From the NCBI GenBank assembly GCA_948567375.1, contig OX419759.1, positions 3,077,303-3,141,302 on the forward strand: 64,000 bases of DNA. Reading direction: 5' to 3'. The notes beneath the pieces were generated by a model, which had not been told where the DNA came from, did not search any database, and was given only the letters and a program-made list of their open reading frames with translations. Below, in pieces: positions 46,916 through 60,400 of the stretch. The first letter of the stretch is position 1, and each line of letters begins with the position of its first letter. Both the position numbers and the translations under genes were made by a program. This stretch comes from Lunularia cruciata (Eukaryota > Streptophyta > Marchantiopsida > Lunulariales > Lunulariaceae).

Positions 46916-47985
46916 GTATCAATGCATGGTCTTTAACTTCTTCATCTTCCTCTAAATATCCACTAATAATTAATATAGTTATGTTTTATATTCTCCATAT
47001 GTTTATTACATGAAATATTCACAATTGAATAATTAAAATTTTCAATTATAATATTAGTGATAATGTTTTAAATCTTGTAATTTTTAATCATATCAAATTA
47101 TTTTATATCATAACTATGTTGGTCTATCATCTTTTTCTATTTAGGCACTTTTAATAAATTATGGCACATGTTATATCCACATTTATCATGATAATGTTTC
47201 ATTTTAATTTTAATTTTAATTATACAGAATTTATATAGGAGATAAAAATAATCCAAATTCTAAAAGTGAAAATCAATGAAAAATGATCATATTTTATATT
47301 TATAAATTTATAAATATACTAACACCATATTAGGATTTTAACATATATTCAGAAACCATCATGATTTCATTTCATACGTAGAATTATTTTTGAAATATTC
47401 TAATGATGTATCTATTAATTATATATTTATATTTATACTTATACTTATACTTATATTTATTTCTTAGATATGTCCTATATTGATTATATAAAGTTTTCTT
47501 GTAATCTTATGATAAATGTCAAAGTACAAATTCATTTCTTCTTTTCTTCAACATAAAACATTAGAAGATTATGCATTTATTAAAAAAATTATCTATTACA
47601 AATATTTATTTTCAGCAAAAAAAATATTATTATTTTTTCAATTGGAAATACAAACAATAGATGCTCAAAATAATATAAATTTTTTTGTTTTTCTTAAAAC
47701 ATGAAAAAAGGTAAATTTGAATACATTTCTCACTTTGATGATATAGCTGATATAAATAATTAATATTTTAGTTTTATGAATTTTTCTTGAAACTATCTTG
47801 TTAATATGAGAAAATATTAAAAAATCTCAATATTAATTCTTTATGTCATATCTTATTAAAATTATTATGATATTTTATAGAAGATTTAATAATTAAATAT
47901 ATTATTTAATAAAAAAAATTACATTGATTTTTAATATAAATCCAAGTGTTGACTATTCAGAAAACATTCAAAACCGATCATTCCT

Positions 47986-48175
47986 ATCATGTTCTTTGAG
48001 GAAGTAAATACAATTTGCCTAAGGAAGGTGAATATTCTCACAAAAAGATATATAGGATATGATAAAATCAATATTTTGATAAAATCATGTTCTTTGAGGA
48101 AGTCAATACAATTTACCTATTAAAGGTGAATATTCTCACAAAAAGATATATAACGATGATAAAATCAATTAAATT
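47986..48175. repeat. 98-bp tandem duplication
   Basis: ATCATGTTCTTTGAGGAAGT at 47986 and 48084, each followed by GGTGAATATTCTCAC and AAAAAGATATATA. Confidence 0.88.
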
Positions 48176-49479
48176 TTGTAGATTTTACTTTTATAAACTG
48201 TTCATTAAATATCATGATTAACATTTTGATGATAATGTTTCTATTTATATATTTTAAAAAAATTGCTTAATCATTAGGGTTTAAAATTGGAGGAAATATA
48301 TACAAATTGTTCATAATAAGATGTTATGAAATTAATATATTAATTAAAATAGTTGATAAAGTAAATGATAATCACATGAGTTTGCATTGTAGAACATTTT
48401 AAACCCAAATTTTCCCAAATTTTGGTCCAAGTTTTTCTCTCTACAAACATGACATAAGAACTAAAAATATAGAATGCAATAGGAGAATGACCTCCAAAAA
48501 TTAGAAATGACTGGAAACAAAATTTCTTTAACCACAAAATTTTTTATTAGCCTTCATGGCATGCATTATTAAGGTTGATATGAATTGAGAAAATTTGATT
48601 GGTTAAAATCACAAAATTCATAAAACTCTCTATGAAGAAAACAAAAATAAATGGCTAAATTTCAAAATGATTGAAAATAAAAATATGGAACAAAGATTAC
48701 AAATATCTTCTTATCACCAATACAAAACTCAAAGGCACCTTATACTGGCTTAATTTCAAAATGTTTGAAGGTAAAGAATGGACAAATAAAGGTCTTCCCA
48801 TCACTAACACAAAACTCAAAGGCACCTAAATATTAAGATTAAAGATTTTTTCTCTCATAAAATGCACACTTTCTTGTTCAAACCATCATCAAAACATTCT
48901 TTGAATGTCCTAACTCCATGAATTGAATTGAAAATTACCTTGTCTAGATGCAAGTCAAGCAAGAATTTCCACTTTGGGCCAATATAAAGTATTCACAAAC
49001 TTCATTGCCTCTTTATATGCATCAATAACATATTAGGAGTAAACAAAGAAATACAAAAGCAAGTAAATAATTGCAACTAGCAATTGAATAAATCATATGT
49101 CATGTCATTTGGAGCACCAACCTATAGAAGCAATTGGCAATATAAACCATTTCCACCAATTGAGGAAAAGGAAAAAATTATGGTAGAAAGATAAACTCTT
49201 TATAAATAACCCTAAGAAGATAACTATGTAGTTATTAGTAAATCACTTCAAAAGAACACAACCTTTAAAGTGTTTGCATTATAATCTTGTAAACCAATAT
49301 GATTTCTTATCCAATTGTGCTTTGTGCTTTTTATTCAAGAGGGGATCAAACGTTCTCTTTGATTCCATTTATCTTCATATTCTATGCCATCAAGACCTTG
49401 TTATTGTAGAGTCATCATATTACTAACAATAGACTTCACATAGTTTGCATCTACCAAGGATACATAAGAAAAGGATTCT

Positions 49480-49600
49480 CGAGAGAGAAAAGTGTGACCA
49501 AAAGACCCCATCAAGCCATACAAGAGTGAGAAAAACTAGGTAAAATGCAACTAAGCCCCAATAGAGTTGATATGAGAAATTTTTTATCCAAGCTATGCAA
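49480..49600 (-). repeat. Dispersed element copy
   Basis: CCCCATCAAGCCATACAAGA, AACTAAGCCCCAATAGAG and GATATGAGAAAT in family order. The left arm of the palindrome is mutated (GCAACTAAGCCCC). Confidence 0.65.
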
Positions 49601-49753
49601 GTCGTGTGGTCTACATACGATTAGATCATCCAAAGACGCATCACCTAGTGTGATTGCTCTCCTATTGATTGCACCACCTAGTACCTTCTATAGAGCAATA
49701 GAAACACAATGTCTAAAATATGCTACAAAGTATGAGAGTGAGAATGGTACCTC

Positions 49754-51850
49754 CTACCGCCTAACATGATAAGCTCTTGCACGCTCCTTGACAAATGTGT
49801 CAAATGCCATGTCCATTGCTCCATATAATTCCAAGGCTAGAGGAACAAAGAGGTGATCTTGTTGCAAATCCCTATACTTAAAGGCCTTGCGAGTTGTTGT
49901 CGCAATCGCTGCCCAACTAGAAGGATGGGTAATCACTCCCTCCAAAATTATATCATGCATAGGTTCCGTAACCACAACATCTGCTACTACCACTTGACAT
50001 CTCGGACCAAGTATAAGTCTGCCTTGACATGTGTTGTTTGCAAAGCATATGAATGCTCCTTCCAAGCTAAATACCCATTCTCTTGTGCCATGCACTATAG
50101 CAAACACTATGTTCCTAGTAGCATCATGGGTAGCTATCCTCTATCTTCCAAAAGAACATCATGTCATATAGACTGCTGCTGTTGCATCTAGTGTAGAACC
50201 ACACTCACAAGTGAGTAATGAAGATGTAGAAGGGTGGACCAAACCTAGGTGAAACTTCATTGTTGTAAAGAAAGTAGCTAGTGGATTCAGAATTCCCTAA
50301 TGCATGGTCAAGCTAGGATCTAAGAGCCTATACCCTTGCTAGAGCAAAAGCAAAGATGTGCTCTAGTAGCTTGAGGAATGGACAAGTCACCCAATGGAGA
50401 AAGTAGCATATGCTTACACTATCACTCCATCAAGGAAGACTATAAAGTTTTAGTCCAATCTGAAAATAGTGAAGCAAAAGGTGGAAGGTCCTCACATGCC
50501 CATGGGAATAGACTATCTCTCATTTGCCACAATAACATCTGGAGAGAAAAGGATCCTTCTTCCACCTCTATCGCATAAGTCTCCAAAACTAGCCTATTAA
50601 CAACCACAAAATGAGAGGAAAGTAGGAGTGCCAAGAGAACCCAACTACCCAAAAATGGTATAGGTGCCGTCTCCTCCATACATAGGAAGCCAACTCCTCT
50701 ACATGAGATTGGTAGAGATGTTTGTCTATGTGCCAAATCCCGTATCATACACTCAAATGTCCTTGTTCCAATAATATCACCAAAGACTCCCATAATTCTC
50801 CTATCAAAGGCTCTTAGATGTGATAAGAAGGTCAAGGAGGAGAGAACTATGCAAAGGAGGTAAGTCAATCAATGAGCAGTACTAGAGGAGAGTACACCAA
50901 ATGCCACATGTGGATTTCCTAGTAACATAATATCATCCACATAGAGAACATCTTTTGCAAGGGCAATGTCTAAGAAGCATGTGACAATATCCTTAGATCT
51001 TACTGGCACTCCAAGAACATGTAGTCCATCTATAGATGTGATACACCCTTCTAGAAGCTCAAAAGTGGAGAGAGGTACCTAAAGGGAACCATGCCCCATA
51101 CTTTGACACCTTGATTCTCAAGCCTACTAGATGTAGCTTAGTAGTCAAGTGGTCAAAGGCTTGCCTAATCTGATCTATAGGGCCCGTGATGTGTGTATCA
51201 TCTACAAAGGAGGGAAATGAACAATTAGGCATGGCCAAAGTAGTAGATAAGAGAGCTCTAAAGTGAGCCATGGTAAATAAGAGTCTCCCTAAAGGATCTC
51301 TCTAACATTTATCAATCATTGACTCCTTCCTATGAACTATGTTGTTGGTAGTAATAAGAAGCAAGAGTGCCATAAAAAGACTACATAAAAAGAATAAGAC
51401 TCGCCAAGGATCCACAACTTCCCTAAGCTCTTTGAAGATGAATGCTCATGAGACACTATTAAAAGTGTTTCAACATCCACCTATAGGATGACCCACTCCA
51501 GATAAATATCTAGGACTGCCATAATGCCTAAAGATATAGCCTCACATCGTCCAAGTATAGCTACTCCAAATTGATGTAGACTGAGGTGTTGTTGAAAGTG
51601 ACAATGATGCTTAAGGATAATGGTGCAGCTGACCAAATGCAAGAAAATACTCCAATAGCAACTGGTATAATGCCTCTTGTGTCCTTCTTATCATGAGAAG
51701 TTGATGAGCACCTAACACCGGCTAACAAACCTAGGAATATCTCCTCTTGCTACTACTATAGCCAGCTGAAACAACTCAATAAAACCTAGAAGGATCATCT
51801 ACTTGAAAGAAATCTCTAAGATGCTCATATATTGTCCTTGACAAGCTCAT
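49754..51850 (-). mobile_element. Broken non-LTR retroelement (reverse transcriptase + endonuclease-like end)
   Basis: Read on the minus strand the pieces lie in retroelement order in shifting frames. Near 51480 a motif-A-like stretch (VDVE..FNSVS) lies in a broken frame; near 51285 comes RDPLGRLLF; at 51059-51271 RT motif C appears as FPSFVDDTHITGP, followed by LVGLRIKVSKYGAW. At 50870-51060 a link region reads DGLHVLGVPVRS, and at 50440-50868 a conserved thumb-type segment contains LPISCRGVGFLCMEETAPIP. At 49754-50107 a C-terminal segment contains VVVADVVVTEPM and FVPLALELYG, placed like the Asp and Glu of a restriction-like endonuclease. No single frame is intact, so it is dead. No ends or target-site duplication were found. 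Confidence 0.75.
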
Positions 51851-53281
51851 TGAGGAAAGGCAAGGGGCAATGCACAATGCTTGTGCAAAAAATGACCTAT
51901 CAAGACATAAGGGCTGCTCAAGTTAATAATCTAAGACCTCTAGTGGTAATCCCTCACCTACCATAGGATGTAGTGAGCATAGGGAAGAGATAGTCTCATC
52001 TATAGGACTAGCCATAGACAAAGGATTCAGCACTCATGTTGCTCTACTAAAATCTCCTGCTTGATCCAATATCCTACACCATTGTAATCAAATGGACTCT
52101 ATGGTATCCTATGGCAAGACCTGTCTCCTTAAATGTGCAGCCTAAACAGACTCCTCTTGTACGGCCACCCAATCCATTGCTTGGAATGAATAAAATCTAG
52201 CAGCCATCTCTTTGTGCCTTGCACTTCCTCCTCTAGCATAACAAAGATACCACGAGGGAGTAAAAGGAATAGGAACCATGCTAACTTGTCAAAGAGATCA
52301 CATGCCAAGCAATCAAGTAGTAGGCAAAAAGCCTATCTAGCCTCATCATGAAGTGTATGGGGTAGCCTATGGAATAGATGTGGACATGGAAAACTAGTCT
52401 CAAATAACACCAAAATGCAACCCGCTTGAGAAGCTCACCATTCCCACAACTCGATCTGTATTATTGGAACGGTCAATTAAGGGATAGAGGAAGTGTGTGT
52501 AACCTTGAGTGTCACTATTTTTAATATGGTTTCTTGCCTCATGTGAGCATCCCAATTAGTCCAACCATAATCCTTGTACATCCTTGTACATCTTTACCCC
52601 TTGCGAGGTAAAGCATCGATGACACATCGTACATATGTGTCTTGAGCCACTCTAGGTGGCCCCATATGGGGAGGTATAGCCATGGCTAGCACAAGAATAA
52701 AGATAGTAACACATGATGCTCCTCTCCATATCTCTCTAAACATGCAAAACCACAATCTCTTATATCCCAACTAACATGAGAAAATACAATCTTTCCAAAC
52801 CCTCAAAACTATAAACTCTTATGACTTTCAATTTCCATCTCAAAAATTATCAAACCAAGTTCCCATGGAACTCAATCATGAAAAACAAGAGATTAGAAAA
52901 AAAATTTCCAACCCATCACTCTCAATGCATAATGATCACTTTAAACCCTAAAAAACCTAAAAATGCGCATTAATTTCTACTCAATTCTCCATACTCTTCA
53001 ATCTAGGTACCAATGGAAACAAAATTGAAAAATGAATAGAATCAACTATTCACTCAAGTGCTATATGCTAGAGAGCCCTTAGAAAATATATATATCATTC
53101 TTCTCAATCTCTTCTTCTCTTCTCCCATCTCCACACTCTCTTGTTGATACAAAATTGGATTCTCTAGAAGGATTTTTATTTGCCATAATTCACTACACAA
53201 CTATACAAGAGATTGTAGTTGTTTTTCAATCATATATTTTTCTATCCTTCTTAGACCATACACACATTTTAGACCTTTTAA
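51851..53281. other. Repeat-derived DNA, nothing assignable
   Basis: No frame or RNA gene recognised. The part next to 51850 may be the decayed 5' part of the non-LTR element. A direct CCTTGTACAT duplication occurs at about 52573-52592. Confidence 0.35.
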
Positions 53282-53794
53282 TGTATGTATACATTGCTAC
53301 ATAACATACATCATTATCAATATCATATAATATAGAAGCACAACTCACACATAAGTCATATATGAACTCTAAAGTACTACAATAATCAATTCACACTCTT
53401 CCACTTGAATCACACTTAAATCAGATCTGAACTTGATCCTCTACTCAACAATCTGCTAACAATTGGAAATTGATTATAATCAAATCATATCATTTCTGGC
53501 TAAAAGACTCCAAGTGATGCTCATCGGCCTCTATCAACCATAGCCAAAAACTCAAAGGCTCAACATCAAAGAAGTGAGCTCTCAAGAGTTACACTTCAAA
53601 ATTATACCCCTCTAATCAACTTAGGTCTCTAGCTCTAACGGTGCAAGTGATGGTAAGTTCCACCATGTGATCAATATCCCTAACATGAATCAAATAGCCA
53701 CCAAGGAGTCCTTGAGCAACTACTAATATAATTATGATTGCTAGCACTACCAGTATAGTGTTTAAGCAAACTAGCTTTGATGCTACAAATGGCA
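53282..53794. mobile_element. LTR-like repeat, copy A (513 bp)
   Basis: Starts TGTATGTATACATTGCTACA and ends CTACAAATGGCA, so it has TG..CA ends. It aligns along its length with copy B at 60856-61401 in the same orientation (shared GAAGCACAACTCACACATAA and GTGATGCTC words). It lies on the 3' side of the gypsy pol remnants (minus strand), as a 3' LTR would. No target-site duplication, polypurine tract or primer site was recognised. Confidence 0.55.
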
Positions 53795-53806
53795 TGATAG
53801 TTATTT

Positions 53807-53920
53807 TGCATATATAAATTGCTACATAATATACATAATTTTCAATGTCATACACTATAGAAGCACAACTCACACATAAGTCATTTGTGAACTCTAAAGT
53901 GCCACAATTACTCCCTAGCT
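53807..53920. mobile_element. LTR-like repeat, truncated copy C
   Basis: TGCATATATAAATTGCTACA, then TATAGAAGCACAACTCACAC and CTCTAAAGTGCCACAA repeat the first about 110 bp of copies A and B. The match then stops. Confidence 0.6.
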
Positions 53921-54799
53921 AGCAATTAGATTCCTCTAACTCCAAATAGTTATCTATTCCAAATATGTGATATGCCTTATGGTGGGCCAAGATTAGGAGG
54001 CTAGGTGCTAACAAGCCCTATTGTTTGCCACCGGTCTACAATCTATATCACATAAGGGGTGAACTAGCTATAGGTAAAGTACATCTAGGACATAACCACT
54101 ATCCTTGAGGAACCACCATGAGGAGATGAGTCAAACACACCATATGTCATCCTCTTAAGCAACCATCACACACCGACATAGTAGTAGCTCCACCAAAAGA
54201 GCCACATAACATACACTACAAACTTGCATATACAAGTGTCAAGCTTGGATCCATAGTGCCATCAATGTTTGGGGTGGTGGCATGGTGTACAATTGTACAC
54301 ATGATCTTCCAAAAAACACCATCACATCCTTCCAACATAAGGACTCCAAAAGGAAAAATCTCAGCACACTCTCAAGATAGTGTGAAATGTAGTAACATCA
54401 AGTGTTGTTGGTGTAATTTGTTGTAGATATATATAGTTATCTAGACCCACAATTTATTTGAAGAGAAGGTTATAGACCCTTGATCCATCAAGGGTCTATA
54501 ACCTTCCCTTCAAATAATAGTAAAGCATAAGGTATCCCTATGCTGAGCAATTGCTAAGTTCTCAAAGGTCAATGGCATCACTATCCAAAAGATCTCTCTC
54601 CATTGAGCACATGTACTCACTCATAGATCTAGATCATTCTAGTCCAAAATTATAGTAGCATCATGAAAAATTGCTATAAGAAAATTTGGATCTCATCCAT
54701 AGAGTAGAAATTAAAGAGAGAAGGGTACTAAGGAGGGCTGCCAGTTGAACCAATAGCCCCTGGCCAACCAAGGTAACTAGAAATCCTAATCTCCCAAGT
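53921..54799. other. No gene; retroelement internal debris
   Basis: No recognisable frame. It contains a local inverted repeat around 54465-54515: an AAGGTTATAGACCCTTGATC arm, then GATCAAGGGTCTATAACCTT. Confidence 0.45.
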
Positions 54800-55260
54800 G
54801 GTCTCTTTCCAAACTATACTTCATTGTATGAACCACCCTCTACACTAAGCCATCTACCTTAGAATGATCATTCAATGCTTTGTTACACAAGACATTGAAA
54901 CTCTCCCAAGAACTCTATACCTTGATCAATCAAACCTTGTTGCACCAAAATGACTAAGAACCCAATCCAAGAACAAGTAAGTTGTCCTTTCATTGGACTT
55001 GTCAAGAAGTGTTACCAACTCAATCCACATGGATAAGTGCTCCACCATAGCCCAAACATATCAATGATATCTCATAATTAATGATAAAGGTCCTACAAAG
55101 TCAAAATCCAATGGTAACCCAATCCCATGATAAGTAATGACTGTAATTGTGGTGTGGTAGCATTAAATGATATTATAACTCAATCACAAACCACACATCT
55201 GGCAACAAAGTATTGTATATCAATCTATATATTGCACCACCAATAATAACTCTAGAGTAA
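54800..55260 (-). pseudogene. Ty3/gypsy integrase fragment
   Basis: On the minus strand, in broken frame: LPLDFDFVGPLS, YVWAMVEHLSMWIELVTLLD and FLDWVLSHFGATRFD. These align with the integrase core of gypsy elements (catalytic Asp in DFVGP; VEHFSKWIE-like block). A decayed zinc-finger remnant (CCQMC) precedes it near 55200. Several internal stops. Confidence 0.8.
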
Positions 55261-55762
55261 GTTGTATGTAAGCTTTACTCTAAAATTTCCTAGCAACTCA
55301 TGAGCATGACTTACCAACTATGAGCTTTGAGATGGAAGTGGTACTACTCACACTCTACCATCCTCTCACACACAAAGAAGGTGTCTTCTCTCCAATCTAA
55401 ATTGCTTGGCTCATTGAATGGCACATTCTATCTCCTTGGCACCAATTATGTCACCCACAACAACAATGCAAAGATAATCCATCATTAAGACATCATCATG
55501 AATGTCTTGTTGACACTATTAATATTTCCACCCTCGGAATTTGTGACATCAACAACTCCTCCTATATGTGCTAAGAGAGATATGAAAGCCTTAGAAAATA
55601 TTCATAGAAAAGAAGATGGCACCATCTTCTCATCTATCTCACCATGCTAACATGCTCTAATCTAATCTTGTTGGCTAAGATATGGATTTCTACTCAATCT
55701 ATTTGCATCACAAATCATCATTCTATGTCTATGAATAACTATGAAATCATACTCTTGTAAAA

Positions 55763-56023
55763 TCAAAACCCATTGTGCAAGCTTCTTGAAAGCTTTTTGG
55801 ACTCCATCAACCACTTTAGTGGTTGATGATCAATGGTGAGAATGAAGGGGTTATCAAATAGGTAACAATGGAAATGTGCTATTGTACACACTATTGCTAA
55901 GCATTCTCTTTCATATTTACTATTGTTCATCTCTATTGAATTATAGGAGCAACTAGCATAGGTCACTACAAACTCCTTCACCTTGTCATCTTGTTGAGTG
56001 AGCACTATTCCAAGCTCCAACAT
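55763..56023 (-). pseudogene. Ty3/gypsy RNase H fragment
   Basis: An 86-codon frame with FVVTYASCSYNSIE, the active-site Glu in SKYERECLAIV and the Asp in LTIDHQPLKWLM; this is RNase H of gypsy pol. It directly follows the RT thumb remnant and precedes integrase, in the standard RT-RH-IN order. The frame is closed on both sides by stops. Confidence 0.88.
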
Positions 56024-56460
56024 ACTCCAATCAATATGAACTTTGGAAATGTCATCCTTTGATCTGGCTCTTGAGAATAGGGATAGATGTCAACCTCTCC
56101 TTGAGTTCTATAAAAGCTCTCTCTTGCTCATCTCCCCAACACCACTCCTATGTAAGCTTTGTTAGCTTTTTCAAGGCCTTAGCAATGGCACTAAATCCTC
56201 TTAACATACTTGTAATACAAGTTTACCAACCTAAGGAATGCTCACACTCTGCTCACAACCATAGGCTAAGAAATACATACAATAGCCTCCACCTTGGTCT
56301 GCTAAACATCAAGTCCACCAAGGTAGATAGTATGACCAAAATACTCAACCTACTCATGGAAGAATCTACATTTCCCAAGAAATAATTCTATATGATTGTT
56401 GAGTAGATTGCAACAAGGCGTGTGCTCCATACTAATATATCTTACCAAGACCAAGAGTTG
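56024..56460 (-). pseudogene. Ty3/gypsy reverse transcriptase C-terminal fragment
   Basis: Broken minus-strand frames read GKCRFFHE*VEYFGHTIYL, then a YYKYVKR piece, GFSAIAKALKKLT and DEQERAFIELKERLTSIP. These match the palm-end/thumb and connection region of gypsy RT. Earlier RT motifs are absent upstream of 56460, so the element is 5'-truncated or interrupted here. Confidence 0.82.
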
Positions 56461-56655
56461 TCCTTATCAATAAAACCAACCAAAAATTGTTCCATTGCTT
56501 TTGTTTGATTCCAAAATTCTAGATTGCACCTTTTTATCCAATTTGTGCATGCTCAATCTACTTGCTTGTGTGTATGCAAATTGGGTTCTATATTGAGGAA
56601 GATGCATGAAGAAAGACCAAGATCTTGAGTGTATCCATGTCAATGTTGTGTATGT

Positions 56656-56790
56656 GTAATCTTCCAAGGATAGAAGACCTTAAGAGAAACACAAGAGAAA
56701 ACACCAAGCTCTACACTCAAATTGTAATCTTCCAAGGATAAGAGACCTTAAGAGAAATACAAGAGAAAACACCAAGCTTTGCACTCAATC
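56656..56790. repeat. 68-bp tandem duplication
   Basis: GTAATCTTCCAAGGATA at 56656 and 56724, each followed by AGACCTTAAGAGAAA and AAAACACCAAGCT. Confidence 0.9.
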
Positions 56791-57159
56791 TTTGATTGCC
56801 CCAAAGGAGCACATTGATTGTATTATATAGTAAAGCTCCAACCTTGGATCAGATAGATAGATTGATGGTGTATCAATGATATCTACCCTTAGATTAGATG
56901 CATGCATGGATGACATGTTGGTTTTGATCCTACCTGGTTGGTCAAACCCCCTTTGACTAGAAAGAATCTTTAGGGAATCTTCTTGTAAGAATCTCTAAAT
57001 TGCATGGTTGAGGTACAGTTGGAAAGCTCTTGATAGGAAAAATCTAAGGGAGGAAAGGCTAGCCTTTCTTTGGTTGGAGAAGAATATGCACATTTTTTAG
57101 GCCTTGTTCAATCATTTAAACCTCCAAAATTGGCTCCAAAGTGTTTGGCTATTTTTGGC

Positions 57160-57455
57160 TCTTGCACTATTAGTAGAAGTCAGTTTTTTGGTGACACCTC
57201 TATTTGATCTACCTAGCCTATCATACATAATATTCTTCCACATATTATCAAGCCAATTTTCATCTCTAGATGATATGTCTAGCTTTTGGTATTACAAATT
57301 TGGTTGTTTTTTTCTCCTACCCTATTAGTAAAATTATTCTTATGGTAACACCTCTATTTGATCTACCTAGCACATCATAAATAATATCCTTCCAAATGTT
57401 ACCAACCAATTTTCACCTTTAGATGATATATCTAGTTATTGGTATTATAGTATGT
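57160..57455. repeat. About 154-bp tandem duplication
   Basis: ACACCTCTATTTGATCTACC at 57194 and 57348, each followed by a CATAATAT/AATAATAT stretch and TAGATGATAT.CTAG. Confidence 0.85.
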
Positions 57456-60400
57456 TTCATGATTGCTTGATAGAGTAGTGGTGAGGAACTCAAGTACAAA
57501 CACATATGTTGGACTGCGGGAAGGCATTCAAGCTTGACTAGATGGTTTGATCCTTGGGATTTCTTAAGACTTGTAGTGATGTGTTGAGGGTTTTGAGTAT
57601 TGTAAATATCATATATAATGAAAAGGCAAGCATGTCATGAACCTACATTATAGTAGTGTGAATGTCTTCTAGGAAGTGTAGAACATTCTTATTAGCATTA
57701 TAGTATGCATAACAAAGGTAACTATGAGGGAGAGACCTTTGGGACCATTGACCATCAAAATAGATTGAAAAAATCACCTTCAAGAGAACCATTAGTGGTA
57801 TATCTTTTGTGGAAGCGATTTGATTTTTCTACTTTTTTGTAGTGCACCTTTGTGTGTGTGGCACTTATGAGATTTTTCTTTAGATAAGGTTTGAAGAAAG
57901 CAATAACAGTTCATAATGTAGAGAAATATAGAGCATAATAGTTTATCATGTAATAAGAGTTTATCATGGAGAGAAACATAAAACTCAACATTTGCTAATA
58001 TTATTCCAATGACCCAATAAATGTTTTGTCCAATAAAATAAAAAGAGAATAAGGAACTTTTAGACATAGAAAGTAGTTAAATTACACTCTCCCTTAGATA
58101 CTTTCCCTCTTAGATACTCTTCCTTAGATGCTTTCCCTCTTAGATACTTTCATTAGTTCCTTTTATCATGGCTTTACTTCCATGCAAGAATAAATTTCAG
58201 ATTTTAAAGGAGAGTCATAAAGAATAGCTAATTTTCATATAACATGACTCGTGGAAGAAAGAATATACAAAAGGAATTTTAATTCATAGAACTGTGCAAG
58301 CTACTCATGTTGCACAAGCCATGCAAGCCATATTATTGTACTTTTCTTTTCTCTCTAAGAACACATAGGATGCTTAGCTATGGAGCTTATAGATCAGAGG
58401 TTGTATGTAAAGTTGTCACTACTAGTCTGAGCATGCGTGTTACTCAACCATCAGAACACTCTACTCTTGTTTCTAATATTTATTTTATTGGGTAGGGGAG
58501 TAATGGCAACCTAATTTGTCATCATAACACACACTCCTAGTCTACTTGTCAATACTTCTAGCATTATTGAGGATAAATATATAGCACTCCTAGAAGGAAA
58601 GAACCTAAGCACAATGCTTGCACAAAAAATCCAAGCCAACTAGGCATGCAAACAAGCATGCAAGCACCGAGAGGACCCAACTACAAGAATTCAACAAAAC
58701 TCTCCATGTTTTTTGTCAAAAATCAGCTAAAAAACAGCATCTTGCCTTATCTTCAAACTAATTTCAATCTATACTCAAACTTTCAATTCAATTTTTACTC
58801 CAAGTTGGGAAATTCTATATATTTTTGAAAGGGAAAACTCTATGAAACTCAAATGAAAATATTTTTTCTCTATAACTCTAATTTGAATTATCTAGAACTA
58901 CATAAAAACTCTATGAGATATGTTTTCCAATGGTATGAATCAAACCACAATCTGACAACTATAGCTCCCTTGACAAGATCTCAAACTTGGCTAATTTTTT
59001 TAAAACTCCACCCTAATTTCAAAATCTCTAATTGAGTGTTTGCTCTTGATTCTTGGCAACTTTCCCAAAAATTCTAGATCAAAGGTATACATAATCTTTA
59101 AAAACACTCTATCAACGTAAAATCTTCAATCATAATCACAAAAATGGGATAATTGATTGAAGATCATGATAAATGATGATTGAAGATAGAAATGATGTAT
59201 GGAGCTTACGATAGTATTTTTTGTAGAACTTGTTGCATCAACTCTCACTTTGCATGGACCCAAAGTAAACCAAATTTTTTAGTAGTTGGTTGTGCCTTTG
59301 TCCAAAATCCTTGCAAATTTGATAGCCTCATCCAACCCCAATCCCTTGATATAGATCAATTTTCTAAGTTGGGCTAACTTGTGAGCTTTACAGACCCAAG
59401 TATTCTTGATCCAAAACCTTGAATTATTTATTTGAGAAATTCACATGAGACTTTTGCGCAAAGGTCCAAGACCTAACCACCAACAATGCTAGAAATTTCA
59501 CCCCCTTGATTTAATGGATTATGTCCCCTTGAGAATCTACTCAAATCAAATTTTTTTATCTCCAAATCATAGCTTGGCAGCTCCTCTCTCCAACCGTGAT
59601 CTCTTGTCCCCCTAAATTCCCTCCCATAACTCCTTTGATGGTCAAAAAATTCCAAACTTCTCCTCTTGGGACCCAATTGCTTGCATTTTTATCATTTAGT
59701 TAGTTCTAGTTTTGCCAAACAGACCCTAAAACTCCAACTTGAAGCCATTGAACAAGATTAAGTTCTTCTCCATCTATAAAAGCAAATAGATTATCAAGTC
59801 CTAGACCTGCTCATAAGTGAACACAAGAAGAACAATTTGATCCGGGCTCCCCATCATTGACTCCATAAATGCAAGCCTGAATTGCACTACCATCCAACCT
59901 TGAAGTTCATCACGATGTAGAATCTAAAGCTTGATGAGAAAAGAATTCGGGCGTGGCAGATTGGGAGCACAAGACATCTCCTACTCAAATGCGTCCTTTG
60001 ATACTCTAGCACCCATGCTTTGTTACAACTCCCACTTTCACCATCCTCCTCCCACTCAAGACTCCTAAAACCAAAAACACCCCTTTCCTCCCTATGCTCT
60101 ATCAACACTCTATAACTTATATACATAAGAGCCCTCAAAGAAGACAAGACCATAATCCACATGGCCAGTCATATACATGTATATAGATTGTTCACATGAC
60201 AATTGCTCAATCGTGGAATCATCTACTCAACTAACATGGAGATAAACCATACTAAACTCTCCTTTTTCACTAATTATGCAAACCACATCACAACAACATA
60301 TTCTTGTTGAAGAGCAAGAGCATGGGAACAACGAGTGTGCTCCTCAAATTCTATATTATGATGATCCAAGAACTTGAGATCAATATTACTAAAGGCTTTT

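Larger units (their letters stand above)
43636..49753. other. Gene-free AT-rich block with tandem and dispersed repeats
   Basis: Beyond the promoter of the 613-aa gene (to about 44.1 kb) the sequence is very AT-rich. I see no family-like reading frame on either strand. The content is homopolymer-rich DNA, copies of the dispersed element and tandem duplications listed separately, including a short TATACT-type array near 47425-47460. Confidence 0.55.

Noticed and set aside
59473..59676. Firm call of a gypsy gag gene
   Set aside because: Only a charged, Arg-rich composition and a KFD-type word support it; no zinc knuckle or long frame is present.
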